Below, in pieces: positions 1 to 7,623 of a stretch of 59,537 nucleotides of DNA. The position numbers and the translations under genes were made by a program. Origin of the DNA: Pseudomonadota bacterium (GTDB lineage Bacteria; Pseudomonadota; Gammaproteobacteria; JAKAQQ01). The notes under the pieces were generated by a model. The model was not told the DNA's origin. It saw nothing but the letters and a program-made list of their open reading frames with translations, and searched no databases. Location: contig DAHXNI010000017.1 of assembly GCA_027365475.1 (NCBI GenBank), positions 1 to 59,537 on the forward strand, read 5' to 3'. The stretch's first letter is position 1; every line of letters begins with the position of its first letter.

Positions 1-94
1 TTCGGGCCATGGCTGCCGGTTTGAGGCCCATCCCAAGCCCAGTCTGGATCATCGTTCGCTCTTCAATATTCAACTGCGTATAGCGTTTTCCCAT
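1..94 (-). mobile_element. IS30-family transposase, N-terminal fragment (cut by window edge)
   Basis: The minus strand opens with ATG at 94 and reads MGKRYTQLNIEERTMIQTGL and about 11 more residues before the edge. The basic start and the TQLNIEER pattern resemble the N-terminal helix-turn-helix of IS30-family transposases, which bind the terminal repeats and move the element by DDE chemistry. Only about 31 codons are visible, so integrity cannot be judged. The DNA just outside the start should be the end of the element. The family call rests on a short match. Confidence 0.7.
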
Positions 95-107
95 GCAACA
101 GGATCTC

Positions 108-145
108 CCACAAAATGTTGCACTTGGTTTTTGAGCGCGCCGCCA
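108..145. repeat. probable terminal inverted repeat region of the IS30-like element
   Basis: Between the transposase start and the first chromosomal gene lies a segment containing AAAATGTTGCACTTGG followed by TTTTTGAGCGCGCC. IS30-family ends of this kind normally lie within about 50 bp upstream of the transposase start. The other end of the element is outside the window, so the repeat cannot be matched and its exact boundary is a guess. Confidence 0.4.
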
Positions 146-254
146 GTCTATATTCCGACTCCTAAACGGATTAAACTAACTATAAGTTCATGGGTCTCGA
201 CCCGGATCGCCCGGGTTCGAGATGTCTTCTGATCACCAATCGAGGGTACTAATC

Positions 255-1109
255 ATGAAGCGCCGTTTGGTTCGATTTGTCCCGCAAGACCCCCAATCAA
301 AGACGTACGCCGATACCCTGGAATCGGGTTGGAGGGTTCGCTGCTTGATCCCCACAGTGCTGCTGGTCGTGATGGGGTTGGCTCCGATCATGGCTTCTGC
401 GGGTCCCGCGCCCCGAGTGGGTGCAGTGGTCCCACCTCGTATCATGCAGCGGCTGAGCCAGATCAGCCGCAACGGTCTTCAGGACACAGCCCCGCCCAAC
501 GATGTCCTCATGAATGCGATTGCAGGCGCGCTGGTCCACTCGCACCGCCCCCACATCCTTTATGTCGGTGCCGACTATTGCCCTTATTGCGCGGCACTGC
601 GCTGGCCGCTCGTGCTCACCCTGCTTCGATTCGGCTCGCTTCAGGGACTCAAGTTCATGCGTTCGAGCGCGACCGACGTTTTCGCGGATACGGCCACGTT
701 CAGTTTTTTCGGCTCGACGTACAAGAGTCCTTGGATCGGATTCGAGGGTTTTGAAACCTCGACCCGGACCGGCCGGCCACTCATGTCGCCACCGCGTCCG
801 GTGCGGTCGTTGTTCAACGCCTATGATGCTCCGCCATTCACCATGGATGCTGGGGCCATCCCATTCCTCTATATTAATGGGCTCTATGTCATTTCCGGCT
901 CCCCCATACCACCTGCGATTTTCAAGGGCGACGACTGGTCGGCCATCATTGCCGGGCTCGGCCAGCCGACGAGTGCGATTTTCGAGAAGGTCATTCCGGA
1001 AACCAATCTCCTGACCGCGGCCTTCTGTGAGGGGATGGTCAAGCCGCCGCGACGGGTCTGCGAGAGTCCTGGCGTGATGGTCTCCCGGCACTTCCTGCCC
1101 AAACCATAG
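255..1109 (+). CDS. DUF929-like exported thioredoxin-fold protein
   Basis: A 284-residue protein of the DUF929 type. A hydrophobic segment near residues 31-50 ends in MASAG and looks like a signal peptide or anchor, so the rest should be outside the cytoplasm. It carries a CPYC motif at residues 109-112 (context GADYCPYCAALRW), the layout of a thioredoxin-like redox site, followed by the family's long FSFFGS...YKSPW region. The start at 255 is preferred to the upstream one at 222 because GAGGG lies 8 nt before it. DUF929 proteins are, from memory, common in Sulfolobales and some acidophilic bacteria; their substrate is unknown. The gene stands alone, tail to tail with the next one. Confidence 0.7.
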   Translation: MKRRLVRFVPQDPQSKTYADTLESGWRVRCLIPTVLLVVMGLAPIMASAGPAPRVGAVVPPRIMQRLSQISRNGLQDTAPPNDVLMNAIAGALVHSHRPHILYVGADYCPYCAALRWPLVLTLLRFGSLQGLKFMRSSATDVFADTATFSFFGSTYKSPWIGFEGFETSTRTGRPLMSPPRPVRSLFNAYDAPPFTMDAGAIPFLYINGLYVISGSPIPPAIFKGDDWSAIIAGLGQPTSAIFEKVIPETNLLTAAFCEGMVKPPRRVCESPGVMVSRHFLPKP

Positions 1110-1115
1110 GGTCGC

Positions 1116-1892
1116 TCAGCGCAGGTAGGAGGCCCCGTTCAGATCCAGAACCGCTCCGGTTGCGTATTCCGCATGGATCCCGGCCAGATAAACCACGGCC
1201 GCAGCCACTTCCTCAGGCTGAGCTACGCGCCCCAGTGGGCTCTGGCTCCGGATCTCGGATCCCCGTGGGCCCTCAAGGTGGGGGCTCGCCATGTCCGTCT
1301 CGACCCAACCGGGAGCCACTGCGGTCACGCTGATGCGGTGGGGCCCCAAGGCGAGCGCCAACGATTGGGTCAGTGCATGCAAACCGGCCTTGGCGGATCC
1401 ATAGCCCGGTGCGTCCGGTTCGCCGCGATAGGCCCCGCGCGATCCGATATTGATGATCCGGCCCGGCCGGTCCTGATCGATCATGGCCCGAGCCGTGAGA
1501 TAGGCGAGATGGGCGGGAGCGATGAGATTGATCTCGATCAGTGTTTTGAAAGTGTCGATCCAAACCGGTTCATCGGTGTGAGCGAGTGGCGTCAACTGGT
1601 AGAGACCTGCGTTGTTGACGAGCACATCGGGCACACCCATGGTAGCGGTCACCGCATCGATCAAGGACCGGCGCGAAATTTCGTTGCCCAGATCGGCCGC
1701 AAAGCACGCATGACCCGCCCCGGGAAGACTCGCCACGACCTCCGCTGCGTCTTGCGCACGCGTATTGAAGTGGATGGCAAGTCGCGCACCGAGATGGGCG
1801 AAGCGTTGGGCGATGGCGCGTCCGATACCGCGCGAGGCGCCGGTCACGAGAACCGTACGATCTTTGAAACATGCAATTTCAGGTGGTGTCAT
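1116..1892 (-). CDS. SDR-family NAD(P)-dependent oxidoreductase (FabG-like)
   Basis: A 258-residue classical short-chain dehydrogenase. The cofactor motif TGASRGIG is at residues 17-24, NNAG at 93-96, the structural Asn at 122, and the catalytic Ser151, Tyr164 and Lys168 (YGSAK) are all present. The C-terminal PGWVETDM segment is also typical. Arg45 after the second strand suggests a preference for NADPH. It resembles 3-oxoacyl-ACP reductases, but FabG-like proteins act on many carbonyl substrates and no fatty-acid genes lie nearby, so the substrate is open. It is divergent from the esterase gene, whose longest reading frame overlaps its start. Confidence 0.85.
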   Translation of the reverse strand: MTPPEIACFKDRTVLVTGASRGIGRAIAQRFAHLGARLAIHFNTRAQDAAEVVASLPGAGHACFAADLGNEISRRSLIDAVTATMGVPDVLVNNAGLYQLTPLAHTDEPVWIDTFKTLIEINLIAPAHLAYLTARAMIDQDRPGRIINIGSRGAYRGEPDAPGYGSAKAGLHALTQSLALALGPHRISVTAVAPGWVETDMASPHLEGPRGSEIRSQSPLGRVAQPEEVAAAVVYLAGIHAEYATGAVLDLNGASYLR

Positions 1893-1962
1893 GAGGGTGT
1901 CCGCCGGGCACGGGAGGTCTTTTGAGCATACCGGAATTGGGTCTCCTGGTAGGGATTCGGGC

Positions 1963-2616
1963 GTGAGCCCGGAGCCGGTTCTCGTGATGCCCGCGCGTGG
2001 ACGTGCGACGGCCAGCCTTATTTTTTTTCACGGGCTCGGGGCTGATGCCCACGATTTCGAGCCTTTGGCCGATGCACTCGATCTGCCCGGATGCCGTTAC
2101 CTTTTCCCGAACGCTCCAATTCGTCCGGTGACACTGAATGGCGGTTATCCGATGCGGGCTTGGTTCGATATCAAGGCGATCTCCCGCTCCATGTCGGCCG
2201 AACCTGAAGGGCTTCGGGAAAGCCTGGAAACAGTCGGGTTGCTCTTCCAGCGCGAACTGCGGGAGGGTATCGCAGGGAACCGAATCCTGATCGGGGGTTT
2301 TTCGCAGGGTGGAGCAGTTGCCTTGGCCTGGGCTAACCAGTGCCGGGATCCACTCCTTGGCATTGTCGGGTTGTCGACCTTCTTGCCGATTGGGCTGGAA
2401 AAACCTGCGGGTCTGCGTGCGCTTGCATATCCCATCTTTCTGGCCCATGGGCGGGATGACCCCATCGTGCCGCTCGCGCTTGCGGAAGAAACCCGGGAAT
2501 ACCTCGCGCATGCAGGGCATGCGGTGACCTGGTGCACCTATCCGATGCGGCATGAGGTCTCGGCTGCAGAAACCCAGGCGCTACGCGCCTGGCTCAGCGA
2601 TCGCTTGGGGGTCTGA
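1963..2616 (+). CDS. alpha/beta-hydrolase, carboxylesterase/phospholipase family
   Basis: About 217 residues. FFHGLGADAHDFEPL near the N-terminus is the oxyanion-hole region of the EstB/YpfH-type carboxylesterases, GGFSQGGA holds the nucleophile (Ser114), AHGRDDPIVP holds the acid and MRHEV the histidine. The protein is full length for the family and should be a cytosolic serine esterase hydrolysing short acyl esters or lysophospholipids. The start is uncertain: GTG at 1963 gives the usual short N-terminus, ATG at 1987 is also possible, and the frame stays open to 1765 across the start of the divergent SDR gene. Confidence 0.8.
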   Translation: MSPEPVLVMPARGRATASLIFFHGLGADAHDFEPLADALDLPGCRYLFPNAPIRPVTLNGGYPMRAWFDIKAISRSMSAEPEGLRESLETVGLLFQRELREGIAGNRILIGGFSQGGAVALAWANQCRDPLLGIVGLSTFLPIGLEKPAGLRALAYPIFLAHGRDDPIVPLALAEETREYLAHAGHAVTWCTYPMRHEVSAAETQALRAWLSDRLGV

Positions 2617-2670
2617 GTCCTTATTCTTTGGGTGGACACATGTGCGGTGGTAGCCCTTGGTCACTTGGAA

Positions 2671-4683
2671 TCAGGGCTTGCGGACCGGACCCAGCATCGG
2701 CATTTGCACGGGGCCGGCTAGACCAATAAATTCAACCAAGCTGTCGCCACCCGGATTGGTCTGGACGGGAAAGGGTTTCCAGTTATTCGCAACCCAAACG
2801 TCACCTGATGCATCGATCGCGATTCCCGTGTTGCGCATCAAGAGGCTGCTCGCGTAGCCGGTAGGGGGAGTGATGGGCTGTCCCGTTTCAAAACCGATTG
2901 GGCAGTTGTATGTAACAGCCCCGCATAGTTCAGAAAGTCGTCCATGGATACCCGTAAAATTGGCGACCCACACATTGGTATTGCCATCAACCGCAATTCC
3001 CCATGGAAACCGAATGCCTCCGCCCGTGTAAGGAGATCCAGTCGCCGGTGCTCCAGTTGAGTGGAGCATCGTGACTGAATCACCGGTGCTGTTAGCGATC
3101 CAGACATTGCCGAGTTCGTCGATTGCGATCCCGAGAGGATGGCTCAATCCTCCTCCGGAAAAAGGTGAGCCCGCATGTACACTTCCGTTGGCATCCAACT
3201 CAACGATTGTGTTGTTTCCGGTGTTGGATATCCAGAGATTGCCTGATGCATCGATAGCCAAGTCAAATGGCAGATTCAGGCCGAGATTGGAAAAATGCAG
3301 TGCCGCTGCTGGATCGCCGTTCAGATATTCAGTAATCGAATCACCACGAAAGTTGGCGACCCAGACATCGCCTCTCGGGTCAATGGCGATGCCTTGGGGC
3401 GCGTCAAAGGTACCCGCAGTGAATCCACGGGAGGGTGATAGAGCACTCCCGGTTGCATCAAACTCGGACAGGCTGTTGCCTGGCGGCGGGTTCGCGCATC
3501 CCTTGCCAGAAAATCCGAAGTTGCTGACCCAAACGTTGTGGTTGGGATCAATTGCAATGCCAAAGCCTGCGCCATCCACGCCGCCGCCGCTGTAGGGTGC
3601 GCCCAGCGCATCTTCGCCGACCGGCGTCAGTTCGATCACCTCTTTGCCGCCGCATGTCGGGATTGCCGGATCGCTGTTGAAGAGATAGTTGTTTGTCGAC
3701 CAGATATTACCGTTTTGATCGAAAGCCATATTGCCGGGGCCGTCGAATTCGTGACCATTGCCCACGTACTTGAGTGCGATGAACCATGCATTGGGGGCTT
3801 GAGCAGGGACGGGCGAGAAGGGTTCACCCTGCTGCGCCAGGGTGTACAGCGTCTTCGCGTCGAGTGTTGGGTTCGTGGCGAGCGTATGAGAGGCTTGCAG
3901 TGTGGTGCCACCGTTGTCCGTGTTGCCCAATAAGGTGCTGCATGCGCTCGAGGAGGGGCCTGAACTGTCCACACACGCGGCCAAAATGTCGGCCAGAGCG
4001 TTTAGCCGTTCCAGGCCCGCGCAATTTGACGGTGGCACGGTGCCTGTGCATTGTGTTGCAGTGGGCCAGAAGCTCGACGGCAAACCCGTCGTGATGTCCA
4101 CCAGATTGGTCTGCTGAAGTAGAACCGCATTCCGCAAACCGATGATGTTGCCCGGAGATGTTCCAATGATTTGGCCAGTCCAATCGGTAAATTGCGCGAG
4201 CGCCCACTCAGCGGCAACTGTCGTCAGCTCATTGATCATGATCGAGTGCGGCAAGGCATTCGACATGCCGGCAATACCGATGAGCCCCGTCGCCGGGTTA
4301 TTGCCCAGCCCCTCATTCCCTCCAACGGCTACCAGATAAAGCAATGCCGGTTTGGCCGGAGGTGAGTAGATAATCGAGAAGTTGCCATGCGAATTGGTTG
4401 TCGCCCGACCCAGAAGTGTGGCGCCAATACCATAGCCTTGGGTTCCCGCCTGATACAGGCTGACTGAAGCTCGTATGATGGGGTTGAGACCGCCCTCAAC
4501 AGTTCCGGCGATCAAAGCCGTTGGCGAACCTGATGACCCGTTACTGCAGCTTGTGACTCCAATCGAGAATCCGATTGCCAAAATTGCACAGGCCCAAATG
4601 GATCCGTGAGACTTGCAGTCCGATAACACCACGAACCTCCGTGCTTGTCTCGCACGTCTATCAGCCTGAGTCAATCCTATCAT
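2671..4683 (-). CDS. NHL/Vgb-type beta-propeller lipoprotein or exported protein
   Basis: A 670-residue exported protein. A hydrophobic stretch (ACAILAIGFSIGVTSC, about residues 28-43) ends in a Cys that could be a lipobox. Residues about 50-330 hold a fast-evolving, low-complexity domain. The C-terminal half repeats a unit around GNVWVANxxGDS about seven times (IWSTNN, VWVSNFG, VWVANFRGDS, LWISNTGNN, VWIANSTGDS, VWVANFTG, VWVANNW), as in virginiamycin-B-lyase/NHL propellers. Each repeat has GIAID at the strand start. The propeller is a likely binding or lyase platform, but no catalytic residues can be assigned. The frame stays open upstream to 5112; ATG 4683 is chosen because it precedes the hydrophobic segment closely. 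Confidence 0.7.
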   Translation of the reverse strand: MIGLTQADRRARQARRFVVLSDCKSHGSIWACAILAIGFSIGVTSCSNGSSGSPTALIAGTVEGGLNPIIRASVSLYQAGTQGYGIGATLLGRATTNSHGNFSIIYSPPAKPALLYLVAVGGNEGLGNNPATGLIGIAGMSNALPHSIMINELTTVAAEWALAQFTDWTGQIIGTSPGNIIGLRNAVLLQQTNLVDITTGLPSSFWPTATQCTGTVPPSNCAGLERLNALADILAACVDSSGPSSSACSTLLGNTDNGGTTLQASHTLATNPTLDAKTLYTLAQQGEPFSPVPAQAPNAWFIALKYVGNGHEFDGPGNMAFDQNGNIWSTNNYLFNSDPAIPTCGGKEVIELTPVGEDALGAPYSGGGVDGAGFGIAIDPNHNVWVSNFGFSGKGCANPPPGNSLSEFDATGSALSPSRGFTAGTFDAPQGIAIDPRGDVWVANFRGDSITEYLNGDPAAALHFSNLGLNLPFDLAIDASGNLWISNTGNNTIVELDANGSVHAGSPFSGGGLSHPLGIAIDELGNVWIANSTGDSVTMLHSTGAPATGSPYTGGGIRFPWGIAVDGNTNVWVANFTGIHGRLSELCGAVTYNCPIGFETGQPITPPTGYASSLLMRNTGIAIDASGDVWVANNWKPFPVQTNPGGDSLVEFIGLAGPVQMPMLGPVRKP

Positions 4684-5180
4684 GGCTCGCCGCTTCAAGA
4701 GTGATCGCTCAATCCGAGCACCCTCCAATAAATATAGAGTGAGTCTGATGCCGGATTCGGTTCTGCTCAGGATAGTGGAGAGGTGACGCCGCGTGAACTG
4801 CGAAAACCTAGCCTGCGTCAGGCGGGTCCTGGTATCGGTTGAGGTGATCGTTGTACTGATGGAACAGCACAGGGCGCTGATCTGAACAGATCTTGAGCGA
4901 TAAGGGCGATAGATCTGGCCGTACGGGCGCCTAACAGGACAGTTCGCCCCACCTGCTGGAGGTAGACCAGCATGAGTCTTGAAACACTCGGCATCGGCGC
5001 AGGCGGACCGGGCTGATCCGCTTTCTGGCGAATCTCCGGCCGTGTCGTATCGGAATGGAAACCGGTGCCGATTCCCGCCACGGGGAGCGGGTACGGAGCG
5101 CTCAGGAATCACCCGGACAGCGCATTCCCGCTAAACTGCATAGAAATCAACGAGAACACGCATTTTCAGCATGTCTCGGC
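4684..5180. other. non-coding stretch, nothing recognised
   Basis: About 500 bases between the beta-propeller gene and the ampE promoter. The minus frame of the propeller gene stays open across most of it, but the translation (Arg/Ser/Ala-rich, no hydrophobic signal) does not look like protein. No RNA gene or convincing terminator was seen. Confidence 0.5.
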
Positions 5181-5209
5181 TTGAAATAATGGGCCCGGTT
5201 GCCGATAAT
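5181..5209 (+). promoter_or_regulatory. sigma-70 promoter for ampE-btuF
   Basis: TTGAAA (5181-5186), a 17-nt spacer and GATAAT (5204-5209) make a good housekeeping promoter. Transcription would begin near 5216, about 68 nt before the ampE start. No operator was recognised. Confidence 0.6.
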
Positions 5210-5283
5210 CACCAATCCGGCACATCGATTCGGATCCACGGGGGCCCGGATCGCAGGCCTGATCCGCGAGGATCTCAGATTCA

Positions 5284-6162
5284 ATGAACTTTATTGCGAT
5301 TCTCGTCACTCTGGCATTGGATCGTGGACTCCGGCATCTCGAGTTCTGTCGGGATCATCGGCTGGGCTACTGGTATTTCGGCCTCCTCAGGCGGATCAAG
5401 TCCGCTTCGGCTGAGTTGGTGCTGCTCCTCACCGTACTCGCCGTGATCATTCCGACCCTGATCGTCGATGGAATTCAGCTCGGTCTGGCGTCGCTTTCTC
5501 CCGTCCTGGGATTTCTCGCAGCTGTGATTATCCTGCTCCTCAGCCTCGGGCCGCGCGATGCGTTTCATCTGATCAAGGAATACCGGGCTGCTGTCGACAA
5601 CAGGGACGAACTGGCCGCGACGCGGCTCGCCCGTCTCCTGATCGAAGATGCACCGCCTGCAGGACCGGATCAATGTGCCCAGGCGGTTGGTGAAGCGCTT
5701 CTCATGCGGGTCAATGACCGACTCTTTGCACCGTTGTTCTGGTTTGTGATCTTGGGTCCGAGCGGAGCGGCGCTCTACTGGCTGGCTAAAAATGCGGCCT
5801 GTGCGTTCAAACCCAAGTCTAGTCATGAGGCGCCCAGCGACTATGCCGAGGTTGCCAGCCGCATCCATGGCACTTTGGCCTGGATTCCGGCGCATCTGCT
5901 TGCATTGAGTTACGGTCTCGTCGGTAGTTTCGACTGTACCTGGCGTGATCTCCGGGCCTATTACCACACGTGTGAAAAGCGGTTTTTCGAAAACAACGAC
6001 GCGGTCCTCTTGTGCGCGGGACGGGCGGCCCTGAGCGGCCCCGGTTTCGAGGGCTTGAGCCGGATGGAATCCCTCGACCGTGCGACCACTCTCGCGACTC
6101 GGGCCTTGATTCTCTGGCTGGTCGTCATCGGGCTTTTCACGCTGGGTGGCTGGATTCTCTGA
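5284..6162 (+). CDS. ampE: AmpE-like inner-membrane regulatory protein
   Basis: A 292-residue membrane protein matching AmpE in length and pattern. The N-terminal start (ALDRGLRHLEFCRDHR) is followed by two or three membrane spans (about residues 45-95), the central NDRLFAPLFWFVILGPSGA segment and the IHGTLAWIPAHLLALSYGLVG segment seen in AmpE, with a last span at the C-terminus (WLVVIGLFTLGGW). AmpE is related to CbiB/CobD and in enterics is linked to beta-lactamase induction with AmpD, but no ampD is nearby here. It heads a transcript with the B12-binding protein gene, which overlaps it by 17 nt, so a cobalamin-related role cannot be excluded. Confidence 0.75.
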   Translation: MNFIAILVTLALDRGLRHLEFCRDHRLGYWYFGLLRRIKSASAELVLLLTVLAVIIPTLIVDGIQLGLASLSPVLGFLAAVIILLLSLGPRDAFHLIKEYRAAVDNRDELAATRLARLLIEDAPPAGPDQCAQAVGEALLMRVNDRLFAPLFWFVILGPSGAALYWLAKNAACAFKPKSSHEAPSDYAEVASRIHGTLAWIPAHLLALSYGLVGSFDCTWRDLRAYYHTCEKRFFENNDAVLLCAGRAALSGPGFEGLSRMESLDRATTLATRALILWLVVIGLFTLGGWIL

Positions 6163-7150
6163 ACGGGCGGGTCGTCGTGACCCGCGACGGGATCGTTGGA
6201 CGCTCGGAGTCCTGCTCCCGTTGGTGTTCACGATCCCGATCCCTGCTCGATCGGCAACCCGGATCATTACACTCTCACCCGCACTGGCAGAGATGGTTTT
6301 TGACGTTGGAGCCGGGAGGGATCTCGTCGGGACCGTGCGCTTTAGCCGGCACCCGGCCCGAGCCGAGGAGGTGCCGCGGGTGGGAGATGCGTTCAGTCTG
6401 GATCTGTCGCGGATCCTGTTCTTGCACCCCACAGAGATCTTGGCCTGGAAGGGGGGGACGTCGCCCGCAGCCATCGATGACTTACGGAGACTTCACCTCA
6501 AGGTGGTGAGCCTGGGTGCCAACCGTCTGCGGGGGGTCGCCCGGGAGCTCGTTTCAGTAGGCCGGCTGACTGGTCATGTGGATCAAGCGGAGCAGGCTGC
6601 ACGAGCTTTCCAGATGGCACTCGCGCGGATCAAACGGGCCACTCCCGATCCAACACCCATCCGCGTGTTTTATGAAATTGCCCGCTCGCCACTCGATACC
6701 ATAGGGCGGTCACAGATCATCAGTCGGGCGATCCGGATCTGTGGGGGAAGGAATATCTTTGCCGGCATTAATGAGATGGCTTTCCCCGTCTCGCTGACCG
6801 CTGTGCTCGAACGCAACCCGCAGGTGATCATCGTGGGGCGCGCCCGTTCGGTCCGGTTCTGGGAGCGCTTCGTGGAGCTGTCTGCCGTACGGCATGGAGC
6901 CGTCGATGTTATTCGTCCGGGGCTGCTTGCTCAGGCGACACCGCGCATGCTCCGGGGAATCCAGATGCTCTGCCGCGATCTCGCGCTGACGCGTCTCTCA
7001 CGATCAACTCGGCTCAACTCGGCACACCACACTCAGGGCGTACGCGGCGGCGCCCCGCGGGTATGGGCCCAGAGTTCTTCCGCGCCACCCTCTGCCCTGA
7101 GCGTGACACGGGCCATGACGAAAAGGAGATCCGAGAGCCGGTTCAGGTAG
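6146..7150 (+). CDS. btuF: BtuF-like cobalamin-binding periplasmic protein
   Basis: A 334-residue ABC substrate-binding protein starting at GTG inside the ampE stop. A signal peptide (WTLGVLLPLVFTIPIPARSA) leads to the family opening RIITLSPALAEMVFDVGAG. VGDAFSLDLSRILFLHPTEILAW is the typical second motif and there is a long interdomain helix region (residues about 120-165). It should capture vitamin B12 and deliver it to BtuCD, encoded 4 kb away on the other strand. The folded part seems to end near residue 290; the last 40 or so residues are rich in Ser/Arg and lie antisense to the adenosyltransferase gene, which suggests an extended stop rather than a domain. Confidence 0.8.
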   Translation: MAGFSERAGRRDPRRDRWTLGVLLPLVFTIPIPARSATRIITLSPALAEMVFDVGAGRDLVGTVRFSRHPARAEEVPRVGDAFSLDLSRILFLHPTEILAWKGGTSPAAIDDLRRLHLKVVSLGANRLRGVARELVSVGRLTGHVDQAEQAARAFQMALARIKRATPDPTPIRVFYEIARSPLDTIGRSQIISRAIRICGGRNIFAGINEMAFPVSLTAVLERNPQVIIVGRARSVRFWERFVELSAVRHGAVDVIRPGLLAQATPRMLRGIQMLCRDLALTRLSRSTRLNSAHHTQGVRGGAPRVWAQSSSAPPSALSVTRAMTKRRSESRFR

Positions 7151-7596
7151 CAGAGATCGTCCCGTGGGCAGGCATCTCCCAGGTGACAGAGTGCGCGCTC
7201 AGCCCTCCGGCAAACGGTTCGCGCGATGTGCAGGGCTGCCGATCCGGGCCCGCCACCTGGAAGAATGAACTCGGCGAGCGCAGGCAGCTCGGCATTGAAT
7301 CGATCGATCGCCTCCTCGAGGTCACGCACCGCAGCCGTCTGAATGATCGGCGGCAATCCCGGTGTCGCGATCTCTCCACCCAGATCGAATAGTGCATGCT
7401 GGATCCCCTTGAGTACACGATCGATTTCGGCGGGAATCGCCTGAGTCCTTACGAAACCCAGAACGCTGTTCAGTTCATCGATCGTTCCGTAGGCTTCGAC
7501 ACGGGGATCCGTTTTGGCCACGCGTTGACCATTCCCGAGTCCCGTGGTGCCATCATCCCCAGTGCGGGTATAGATCCGGCTCAATCGATGTCCCAT
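7033..7596 (-). CDS. pduO: PduO-type cob(I)alamin adenosyltransferase
   Basis: A 187-residue protein with the PduO-family N-terminal signature (RIYTRTGDDGTTGLGNGQRV, ATP-binding), the YGTIDELNSVLGFVR helix and the C-terminal RRAERAL...YLNRLSDLLFVMAR segment. These form the trimeric enzyme that transfers the adenosyl group of ATP to cob(I)alamin, making coenzyme B12 in the cytosol. It lies 27 nt downstream of btuB on the same strand, so the riboswitch upstream of btuB probably controls it too. Its 3-prime end overlaps btuF by 118 nt. No corrin-ring synthesis genes are in the window, consistent with salvage. Confidence 0.9.
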   Translation of the reverse strand: MGHRLSRIYTRTGDDGTTGLGNGQRVAKTDPRVEAYGTIDELNSVLGFVRTQAIPAEIDRVLKGIQHALFDLGGEIATPGLPPIIQTAAVRDLEEAIDRFNAELPALAEFILPGGGPGSAALHIARTVCRRAERALCHLGDACPRDDLCYLNRLSDLLFVMARVTLRAEGGAEELWAHTRGAPPRTP

Positions 7597-7623
7597 TCCT
7601 GTACAGCTCCAGATCGTGACGGC

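Noticed and set aside
4684-5112. 143-residue N-terminal extension of the beta-propeller protein
   Set aside because: It would bury the signal peptide inside the chain and its composition is not protein-like.
5281-6474. 397-residue minus-strand frame across ampE and btuF
   Set aside because: Composition is Arg/Glu/Gln-rich shadow translation, and ampE and btuF on the other strand have clear family motifs.
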